Source of the DNA: Harmothoe impar
Taxonomy: Eukaryota; Annelida; Polychaeta; Phyllodocida; Polynoidae
DNA: 64,000 nucleotides
Reading direction: 5' to 3'
Assembly: GCA_947462335.1 (NCBI GenBank)
Contig: OX381707.1
Coordinates: 82,422,610 to 82,486,609 of the forward strand
Both the position numbers and the translations under genes were made by a program. Positions 35,826 to 44,556 of this stretch are shown piece after piece; position 1 is the stretch's first letter, and each line of letters opens with the position of its first letter. The notes under the pieces were generated by a model that saw nothing but the letters and a program-made list of their open reading frames with translations, ran no database searches and was not told the DNA's origin.

Positions 35826-36236
35826 TGTAGTTGGTCGAGTACTACAAGTGTAACGCATGAGAATCAAACACCGGACAAGGTAAATTAGACTTTAATATAC
35901 GGCGACTTTATTAAAAAGGGTAACTCTGGAGTATTATAATGACAAGTATAACCATCAGCTATACAGGGATCAGATCAGATCACTATAATACAGTGGGGCA
36001 ACCCTACAGCATAGAGTTAAGCCCGGAGCACAGGGTGGTCTTGTCACGACAGTCCCAAACCTGACTGACTTCCAATGGGGAAGCAGTCACCTTATATACA
36101 GGCCTGTGGGGGTCACCTGACCACACCACCAGAGCCACCTGGTGTAGATGATTATGTAACTTGTTATGAAACCGTCACGGTCACTGCACATGGAATAGGT
36201 ATACAAATAACACAGCAGTCTGCGCTGCCTGTTACA
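35826..36236 (-). repeat. 5' LTR with promoter and polyA signals
   Basis: 411 bp. On the minus strand a TATATAAG box lies at 36091-36098 and an AATAAA signal at 35907-35912, in the correct order for U3-R-U5. It differs from the 3' LTR at three transitions by eye. Confidence 0.95.
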
Positions 36237-37320
36237 GTATCTAGTTCTCTAATATTAGCCCAATATGATACATTAATGCTAGATGCGCAGAGACCTGCGC
36301 AGTGGTCCATATTCAATGAGTAGCGATCAACCTTAATTACACATACAACGCTCCCTTTCTTCTGTTACCACTTAAATTAGATCAATTTGTGCTATAACAT
36401 TTCTTTGCGGGTACCGATTTGTTAACTTTCCCAGACATATTGATACTGCAGTGTTTTCTATATACCACAAGCCCTTCCCCTTTCAGCCAGCACTGTTCAA
36501 TGATCTCCCAAAATAAGACAGTCATCTGCCAACCCAGGAGTGGTGGTTAAAACTGCTCCTCTTTTGCGTTGTCAACTAAAAAAATGATGAATTACAAGTA
36601 GATCAATAGGATAGAAAGTTTTAGTTAGTATGGTTACCATCTCCCCTCCATCCCCACATTCCTTAATTCAAATAATATTACAGATTGAGAGTTCTGGAGT
36701 AGATGACAATGGTAGGATGAGAGGGGTTGGAGAAACAATAAGTCCTCGATGTAGTCACTAGCAGCAGTAAATGAGCAGCTCCCACTCTGACACCCAGACT
36801 CACAATCAGTGCTCTCAACCATGACAATTAGTGCTGGTTGTGATGAGCTAATTGTGGGGTTTGTGCCAGGACTGTGAGTAGGTCCTCAGGCTGGTTGCTA
36901 TCACTCCCAGCTGACTGTAGTGAGAGACATGATGCCATCACATGTCTCTGCCAGAGTAGGCTTCAATGTGAAGGCATCACTCTCTGGCAGATGGTTGGTG
37001 CTTACCAGATCAGAACACAGAGAGACAAACAACAACACCCGGGAAATCGTTATGAATGCCAGAGATTTAGCTCTCACTCCAAACTCACTTGAATGAGAAA
37101 AACATTGCACTGCCAGTGTCCTCAGAAATAGCATTTCTACACTGAAAAAGGGAGGTTTCTTTGCCCACAACCCCACATTTCATACATGCACTACCTTCAA
37201 GACTAACTGAGTAACTTATACATTAAAAAATACAAGTTTTTTGAGGTAATAACGTATGCGAAGGTTGCTAGATTTTCCTTATTTTTCAACAATAGTGTAT
37301 GGGTCGCGGAAAACTTAGTC
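36237..37320. other. Non-coding DNA, nothing recognised
   Basis: Flank of the retrotransposon. No supported exon. Confidence 0.5.
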
Positions 37321-37323
37321 ATT

Positions 37324-37396
37324 GGATCGGCCGGGAATCGAACCACAAACCTCTCGCATCCTTGACAAGTGTGCTAACCATTACACTACCAACCCT
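37324..37396 (-). repeat. tRNA-derived relic or SINE head
   Basis: On the minus strand it has a GTAATGGTTAGCAC D-arm, a 5-bp anticodon stem CTTGT/GCGAG around loop CAAGGAT (anticodon AGG by position) and GGTTCGATTCC as a perfect box B. The acceptor stem pairs poorly and no CCA is present, so a functional gene is unlikely. It is preceded on the plus side by a long AT-rich stretch that may be the SINE body. Confidence 0.6.
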
Positions 37397-37914
37397 TGTC
37401 TGACTGTTCTCCACTCCCTACCTTACTGGATTGCATTGACAATTCCCTCGGACATATAGGGCACAATGCACGATGACAGCCGGTTATGGCACCCCCTGCG
37501 GGGTTCAGGACACAACCGGTATATTCGTGCCCCTACAATAGTGATTTTTTGTTAGGATCTTCCACCTTTGGCTACCAGTAAACAGTAGAATTTGCCATGC
37601 ACATCCAGCCCACGATATGGTCTCCTGGTGAAATGGAAGCCTTCACAGTTTGTAAAATGTTATCTATGACAGACATGACGATGGGATAGATGAGTGTGTA
37701 CAGTTGGCTGTAGATAAGAACAATGATCTATTATCTGTGACATACAGGACTACAATATTGCACTATATATCCAATCAAAAGTACAGAAAGGGTGACAGCT
37801 TTCAATTCCGGCGTATCCTTCTATCCTTATCCTTATCTCAGAAACCTTTAAAACTATCTAATAAGGTAACAAGGCTCCAAATATAACAGGGATATCTTCA
37901 TAAAATACAGGTTC

Positions 37915-39262
37915 TGTAAACAAGAATTGCAGTTATTGCCGCGTAAAAAAATGCCTCAGGCATTTTTATACGCGGCAACAACCACAATTCTTGCATTCAA
38001 AGAAACATAATGTCTACATGGTTGGTATGTTTGAAGGAAACCCATTCAAGACACCAAAATGTGTGTTGCTAGGCAGATAAACAATTACAATAGATGTTGC
38101 TAGGCAACCAGCTGGATTAGCAACAAACTAATAGAACCATTGAATTCCTTGGGTCCATATAAGCGGGGTAGGTTTGATTATCATCAAACTTAGGACCATG
38201 GAAATGTGCGTTGCTAGGCAGATAAACAATTAGAATAGCCGTTGCTAGGCAACCAGCTGTATTAGCAACAAACCAATCGAACCATTGAATTCTTTGGGTT
38301 CATATTAGGGGGGTAGGTATGACTATAATCAACCTTAGGACCATGGAAATGTGTGTTGCTAGGCAGATAACCAATTAGAATAGCCTTTGCTAGGCAACCA
38401 GCTGTATTAGCAACAAACTGATAGAACCATTGAATTCCTTGCGTCCATATTGGGGGGGGATAGGTATGATTATAATCAACTTCTTAACCATGGAAATGTG
38501 CGTTGCTAGGCAGATAAACAATTAGAATAGCAGTTGCTAGGCAACCAGCTGTATTAGCAACACACCGATAGAACATAGAATTCCTTGAGTCCATATTAGG
38601 GGGGCTAAGTATGATTATAATCAACTTCTTGACCAAGGAAATGTGTGTTGCTAGGCAGATAAACAATTAGAATATCGGTTGCTAGGCAACCAGCTGTATT
38701 AGCAACAAATGGATAGAACCATTGAATTCCCTGGGTCCATTTTAGGGGGGGTAGGTATGATTATAATCAACCTTAGGACCATGGAAATGTGTGTTGCTAG
38801 GCAGATAAACAATTAGAATAGCAGTTGCTAGGCAACCAGCTGTATTAGCAACAAACCGAAAGAACCATTGAATTCCTTGGGTCCATATTAGGGGGGGTAA
38901 GTATAATTATAATCAACTTCAGGACCATGGAAATGTGTGTTGCTAGGCAGATAAACAAATGGAATAGCCGTTGCTAGACAACCAGCTGTATTAGCAACAA
39001 ACCGATAGAACCATTGAATTCCTTGGGTCCATATTAGGGGGGGTAGGTATGATTATAATCAACCACAGGATCTATCAAAGGTTGATTTATATTATTGTTT
39101 TCACATAGCATAAATTTGTGTTGTGACACCTTAATCCAAGATGGCGGCACAATCCAAGATGGCGGCGCCCGTTCTGACTTCTGGCAAAGTGCAAACATCA
39201 TATACCTCGTTCTGGTGGTGCCTGGCGGCACCACCAGGTGGCTACGCCACCACTTCGGCATA
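37915..39262 (-). mobile_element. Hairpin-terminated X-box repeat element, copy 2
   Basis: Minus-strand copy. The 73-bp hairpin is at 37921-37993, then come about seven tandem units of roughly 146 bp, nearly all with GTTGCTAGGCAAC (complement GTTGCCTAGCAAC). A head at 39065-39262 contains two CCAAGATGGCGGC motifs (39135-39167) and ends with the complement of ATGCCGAAGTGGTGGCG. Long open frames across the repeats are by-products of the array. Head, core and hairpin are in the same order as in the other two copies. Confidence 0.85.
39135..39167 (+). promoter_or_regulatory. Doubled YY1-like motif in the element head
   Basis: AATCCAAGATGGCGGC occurs twice, 18 bases apart. AAGATGGCGGC matches the YY1 consensus. 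The paralogous element at 43026-43063 has the motif twice as GCCGCCATTTTG. Copy 1 lacks both. Confidence 0.6.
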
Positions 39263-40008
39263 AAAAATCAAAAAAAATCTGCATTTTCTCCCTCCATTTA
39301 TGTGCCCATCCTCTTACATGTCACACCACTCTGCTCCCTTGTACCAATAATGGCTCATGATATATAGATAGTCCTTTGACACTGGGTGGCAGATATGTGC
39401 TAGTTTGTACCCTGATGTGTAACAGCTTCGAGTCATCATTAGGACATCCTAGAGCATATCTGGAATTGAAGGTTGTTATATCTGATGGCTTAAGGTCTTC
39501 AAATTGACAATACTTAATCAGCCCTATCAAACGCCATCCTGTATGGCCAACTTGCAAATCTAGGAAAAGGTTAGGAAACATGTCTGGCCATATACAGCGG
39601 CAGACTATACAGTGACAGAAAAATAGAATGAAGTAACCACAAACTGAACAGAATGAAGGCCTCAGTATATTACAACAAACCCGGTCAGACTCGGTTTGTA
39701 CCTGTCGTCCCTTTATTGAGGGACCTACATGTGGCATGTGTCGGTGTTGCTGTGCATTTTGGACCACACCCAAACCTGCTGGTGGCCACCTTTTAAGGCT
39801 GACTATGTCCAGGTGATAGAGGCCAGGGTAGTGTAGGCAGAGTAGTAGAAGCAGGGAAATAAGGGTGATTACTGAAAAAGTAGATACTACAGACCTCATC
39901 AACTCTGGTCTGTGGCTGCTGTCCCTTTATAAAAGGTACAGGTCCTACATGTGTCCGTCTTGTTGGGCTCTTTAGACCACATCGAGTCCTGCTGATGGCC
40001 ACCCTTAA

Positions 40009-40230
40009 CCCTTTAAGGACAGCATAATGTACCATGCCCTTGGTCGTCATGATGCATGAATGCAGCCCTTAGAAGTAAATCGCCAGTGCTGGTATTCAAG
40101 CATCATGCTGACCCTACAAAGTTGAGACACTCCCAAAGGATAGGCATAATGCTCCATGCAGCACCGGCGAGTTACTTGCCAGGGCTGCGTTGGTGCATTA
40201 TGACGACCAATGACATGCTTCCTTAAATGG
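40009..40230. mobile_element. piggyBac-like MITE flanked by TTAA
   Basis: TTAA at 40005-40008 and 40231-40234 brackets a 222-bp segment with inverted ends CCCTTTAAGGACAGCAT and CCATTTAAGGAAGCAT. TTAA target plus CCCTTT-type ends is the piggyBac signature. It interrupts a GATGGCCACC repeat. A partial relative is at about 42668-42847. Confidence 0.8.
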
Positions 40231-40560
40231 TTAAGGTGTCCTGCCGATGGCCACCTTTAAGGGGTCCTGCTAATGACCACCAGGTCACGGTACTGAAAGC
40301 CATAGTAGGGTAGGCAAAGTAGTAGAACCGTATGGAAAAAAGGGTGACTAGTAAAGTGAAGTAGATGTTACAGACCTCACAAACCCCGGTTTGTGGCTGT
40401 AGTCTCTATGTGGAGGGATTCTAGGTGCCCCCCCTGGAATTGTTTCCCCCCACGGGGGAGAGATCGTCTGACACCATGCAGGGGGGGGAGGAGGCAGCTA
40501 TTGTTGTAAGATGCTGCTGTGCTGTCCTGTAAAGACACTCACTGTTCCCTGCCAGCCTAT

Positions 40561-40680
40561 TTGTACCACTCTGTACCACTCTGTACCACTTTGTACCACT
40601 CCGTACCACTCTGTACCACTCTGTACCACTCTGTACCACTCTGTACCACTCTGCACCACTGTGTACGACTTTGCACACTA
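40561..40680. repeat. 10-bp minisatellite, about 12 units of CTGTACCACT
   Basis: A variant of the 3971-4180 array with mainly CTGTACCACT units and more divergence at the 3' end. It occupies the corresponding point in a related dispersed repeat. Confidence 0.9.
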
Positions 40681-40799
40681 TAGGTCTGGAGACCAGGGTT
40701 ATGTAGGCAGGTTAGTTTTGTCCCCTGTGGATGGTAGTTACATGCGGCATGGTGCTCTCTTTAGACCATTTCCTGCTGACAGCCACAATTTACACTGAT

Positions 40800-42660
40800 A
40801 GGTGGTACGCAATGGGAATTTAGGCAGAAGTGAAATCTATATTGAGCATTTGAATAACAGCTGTCCAACATTAATACAGGTTTAAAATAGCTAATTGATC
40901 TTACCTCTGCATGTTAGTTGTCTTCCTGTTCTGTGTTTGAGTCTTTCCTGTGTCTGTGATGTATCAGCTATGTCATGTATAAGTCAACATGTCAGGCACC
41001 TGTCACTTCTGGTCTCACTACCGGCATCAGAACACAAGCCTTCTACCAAGTACTATGAGGCTTCTTATAGACATCTGATGGTGATGGTGATGGGGTCAGG
41101 GCTTCTGACATCTCCCCTTGGCTCTTTCTCTTTGTTTTTACTGCTGAAATACTGGAGAAAGAAAAAAGAAAATTATGTGATGGGAATTACTTCCCTTAAA
41201 AGAAGGGCTTCTTGCAGTCAAAGGTTGGTCCTGGGTGGAGATAAAAGGGAGGATAAAGACACTACAATCAAGAGAAATGCAGACAAAGCGTCAGTATCCC
41301 TACAAACATATTCCATAGAGCATTTAAAGATAATCAAAATTGAATTTGAAATTCTTTGTAATTTTTGGTTAAAGTCAAATGCTGAAAGGGAGAATGGTAA
41401 TTAATGATTAAAATTGTATCCTGTTCTTTCTAATCTTTGTTGAAGCAGTTGTAAGGGGGCACAATGGTAGATTGTATTGTGTGGCTGTGAATAGAAATGA
41501 TACAGGAAACCAGTCAGTTGTTTAACAATATGGCAGTTTGCATTGTCCTCCATCAATGGTGAAAAGGAATGTTTTCATCCAATTCAATAACTGAAATGAT
41601 AACATTAATGTAAATATTAACATTCACTACTCAAATAAATAACCAATCTGCAAGTGACCAACCTAAACAAAGGATGAGATTGTCATGTTTATCTGTGCTT
41701 CAATCATACTTGAACAATAAGCATGGGTGGATTAAGTTGTATTAAAAATTAACCACTGAAAAATATGTGCCTGAGATTTAAAATGCATTTTAAACTTAGT
41801 GATGTTTGGTTGCCAGGTTCATTACCTCTATAAAGATGGAGAAATAAGAAGATACATTCCTTCAATGATTAAGCTTTCATAAGAGATGTCAAAAAAATAA
41901 ATTAAGTTTTGTCTTAGTTATTCTGGATGTAGGAATGTCTCATATATTCTATTATTCATAACATTTTGAAGTGGGTAGAGAGCTACTATAGGCTAATGCA
42001 GCAAGAAAGCGTGACTTTCAGAAAAGTTGTGGATGATTTTGAAAATTTGTGAGGTGTGTCTAACACATACATAAAAATAACCTCTTGAACTATAACTATT
42101 TGAAATATAAATGCCCTGTAAATGTCCTGATATGAGATGTTCACAAACATAGCCATAACAGCCAATGTTATGAGGATTCTGCTATAACCAATGTAAACAC
42201 AACTTTATCATGGGAAAGTCACCCTTTATTGACACATAGATCTATAGTGCCCTTCATTACATTAATACCTAATGGCTGAATGGAGACATGTCTGGACTAA
42301 AGGACTATGTCTGGATGTCCGTCTGTCCTAAGTAAGTTAAGAGTACTGCATAGATCCCATTAGACACTTAGTTGATACTGGGAATTAGGATTAGAGCCAG
42401 AATGTAGTTCTATTAAGGACAATTTCTATGTGCTCCCAGACTTTATGAACATGTAATGGAATTTAGAAACTCAGATTTAGAATCATGGTGATGCTAGATT
42501 CTGATTTGAATCATTATATAGATATATATATGCTGACGTTATATATGGAGTTGAAATACTGTGTGGGATGGATGTGGTGTCCAGTATGTCAGATGCTAAG
42601 ATTGGGGGTTGTGACATAAACTTCAGACAGCTTGAAGGCAATTAGAGAAAAGATGCGCCA
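40800..42660. other. Non-coding DNA with one doubtful exon-like end
   Basis: An open frame at 40895-41404 contains KYYEASYRHLM followed by GTGATG at about 41076. This resembles the end of the 53969-54070 candidate (AYRHVM|GTGAGT). No proper acceptor or second feature supports it. The rest is AT-rich without recognised content. Confidence 0.35.
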
Positions 42661-42667
42661 ATGTGGC

Positions 42668-42847
42668 CCTGAATAATTTGCCGGTACTGCATTAGTGCAT
42701 CATGCCGACATTTTGGGAGTGTCTCAACCCTGTAGGGTCAGCATTATACTTAATTTCAGCCCTGGTGAGTTACTCGCCAGGGCTACATTTATGCATCATG
42801 ATGACCAAGGGCATGATGCTTTAATGCATAATGCCATCCTTGAAGGG
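42668..42847. mobile_element. Truncated piggyBac-like MITE
   Basis: The right end, complement of CCCTTCAAGGATGGCATTATG next to TTAA (42848-42851), and the interior match 40009-40230 in inverted orientation. The left end is not recognisable. Confidence 0.65.
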
Positions 42848-42924
42848 TTAAGACACATTTGCTGAATCTAGAGAAATTTGGGCCTTCAATTATCCTCAGA
42901 CTACTTTTCTCCTCCAATTGCTTT

Positions 42925-44324
42925 TTTTTTAAGGCCGAAAGGCCCCGGAGGGGCCCTGGTGGTGAGCTTGCGAACTACCAGCTTGAGGCATTATATTGTT
43001 TTCATTTGACAGGAAGTCAGTACGGGTGCCGCCATTTTGTTTTAAGGGGTGCCGCCATTTTGTTTTAAGGTGTCACAACACAAATTTATGCATATAATGA
43101 TAAAATTAATATTAATCAACCTTCGATCCTGAGGTTGATCATAAGCATACCTACCCCCCCTAACATGGACCCAAGGAATTCAATGGTTCTATTGGTTTGT
43201 TGCTGAGACAGCTGGTTGCCTAGCAACAGCTATTCTAATTGTTTATCTGCCTTGCAACACCCATTTCCATGCTCCTGAGGTTGATTATAATCATACCTAC
43301 CCCCCCTAACATGGACCCAAGGAATTCAATGGTTCTATTATTTTGTTGCTAAGACAGCTGGTTACCTAGCAACAGCTATTCTTATTGTTTTTGTGCCTAG
43401 CAACACCCATTTCGATGCTACTGAGGTTGATTATAATCATACCTACCCCCCCTAACGTGGACCCAAGGAATTAAATGGTTCTATCGGTTTGTTTCTAAGA
43501 CAACTGGTTCCCTAGCAACAGCTTTTCTAATTGTTTATCTGCCTAGCAACACCCATTTCCATGCTCCTGAGGTTGATTATAATCATACCTACCCCCCCTA
43601 ACATGGACCGAAGGGATTCAATGGTTCTATTAGTTTGTTGCTAAGACATCTGGTTGCCTAGCAACAGCTATTCTAATTGCTTATCTGCCTAGCAACACCC
43701 ATTTCCATGCTCCTGAGGTTGATCATAATCATACCTACCCCCCCTAACATGGACCCAAGGAATTCAATGGTTCTATTGGTTTGTTGCTAAGACAGCTGGT
43801 TGCATAGCAACAGCTATTCTAATTGTTTACCTGCCTAGCAACACCCATTTCGATGCTCCTGAGGTTGATTTTAATCATACCTACCCCCCTAACATGGACC
43901 CAAGGAATTCAATGGTTCTATTGGTTTGTTGCTAGGACAGCTGGTTGCCTAGCAACAGCAGTTCCTATTGTTTATCTGCCTAGCAACACCCATTTCCATG
44001 CTCTTGAGGTTGATTATAGTCCTACCTACCCCCCCTAACATGGACCAAAGGAATTCAATGGTTCTATTAGTGCTGCTGCACTGGTGGCCACCTAGTGGCT
44101 GTATATTACTCTAAATCCCTGTAATGGCACGTTTTCCCCTGTTGTGTCACATCTGTCAGTTATATCATCCTCCGGCCCTGTTTATATGGTGCCTTGCATG
44201 GGTCCCCTACAAGTATACCAACCATGTAGACATTATGTTCCTTCAAATGCAAGAATTGCGGTTGTTGCCGTGTATAAAAATGCCTGAGGCATTTTTTTAC
44301 GCGGCAACAACCGCAATTCTTGTT
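42925..44324 (+). mobile_element. Hairpin-terminated X-box repeat element, copy 3
   Basis: A head with GCCGAAAGGCCCCGG, two GCCGCCATTTTGTTTTAAGG repeats (43026-43070) and TCACAACACAAATTTATGC is followed by about six units of roughly 146 bp. X-box-like cores lie near 43213, 43359, 43507, 43651, 43797 and 43943, some with one mismatch. The terminal hairpin is at 44250-44322. Spacing of the cores is 144-148 bases. Non-coding. Confidence 0.85.
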
Positions 44325-44403
44325 TAATGTTGCATCATCTTACAAGTGTACTTTATTAAATCCTGTAACAAATCAATCCAAACTGCTGACACTGTCACTT
44401 CAG

Positions 44404-44556
44404 ATTTCACCTCTACCATCAACCCCCAGCCCCCTGTCAGGCACAGTGAGGCTTCTCAGCACAAAAATGGCTTCTTATGACTCTTTAGGGAAGTGTTTGG
44501 CACAGAAAAACGTCATCATATCATCAGAAGTCTGGCAGCCTGTCATAAGCTATAAG
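44404..44556 (+). CDS. Doubtful exon in a duplicated block
   Basis: CACTGTCACTTCAG precedes 51 open codons (including MASYDSLGKCLAQKN) ending AAG|GTAACT, in phase 0 at both ends. The paralogue at 59715-59868 has lost the acceptor AG, carries a deletion and an in-frame TGA. Either this is a surviving exon whose duplicate decayed, or neither is coding. No family recognised. Confidence 0.25.

Larger units (their letters stand above)
26872..36236 (-). mobile_element. Complete Ty3/gypsy LTR retrotransposon, 9365 bp
   Basis: Two direct 411-bp LTRs flank, in minus-strand order, a tRNA primer site, gag, pol (protease, RT, RNase H, integrase), a further ORF and a polypurine tract. LTRs begin TGTAACAG and end CAACTACA on the minus strand. 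Integrase follows RT/RNase H, the Ty3/gypsy order. Only three differences between the LTRs were seen (all transitions: 26892/35846 region, 26949/35903 region and 27220/36174 region), indicating a recent insertion. Flanks GTAA and GTAT are at best an imperfect 4-bp target duplication. The coding regions carry several disabling changes, so it is not autonomous as it stands. Confidence 0.95.
39400..40790. repeat. Cluster of dispersed-repeat fragments
   Basis: Repeated pieces of the family at 19039-20060: CAGACCTCAT, CTGGTCTGTGGCTGC, CTGCTGATGGCCACC and GTAGTGTAGGCAGAGTAGTAGAA occur several times (39690-39860, 39890-40005, 40231-40320, 40370-40440, 40760-40790). The 40009-40230 MITE and the 40561-40680 minisatellite are embedded in it. 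Confidence 0.65.

Noticed and set aside
26872..36236. Solo LTRs or two separate insertions
   Set aside because: PBS, gag, pol and the polypurine tract lie in the right order between nearly identical LTRs, so it is one element.
37324..37396. Functional tRNA-Pro gene
   Set aside because: Box B and the anticodon stem are good but the acceptor stem has several mismatches.
40895..41404. 169-codon open frame as a gene
   Set aside because: No recognisable domain, odd composition and no matching splice acceptor; only its middle resembles another exon-like end.
38095..43990. Direct repeats that might be read as a CRISPR array
   Set aside because: Units are about 146 bp with no unique spacers, they sit in eukaryotic mobile elements and no cas gene is present.
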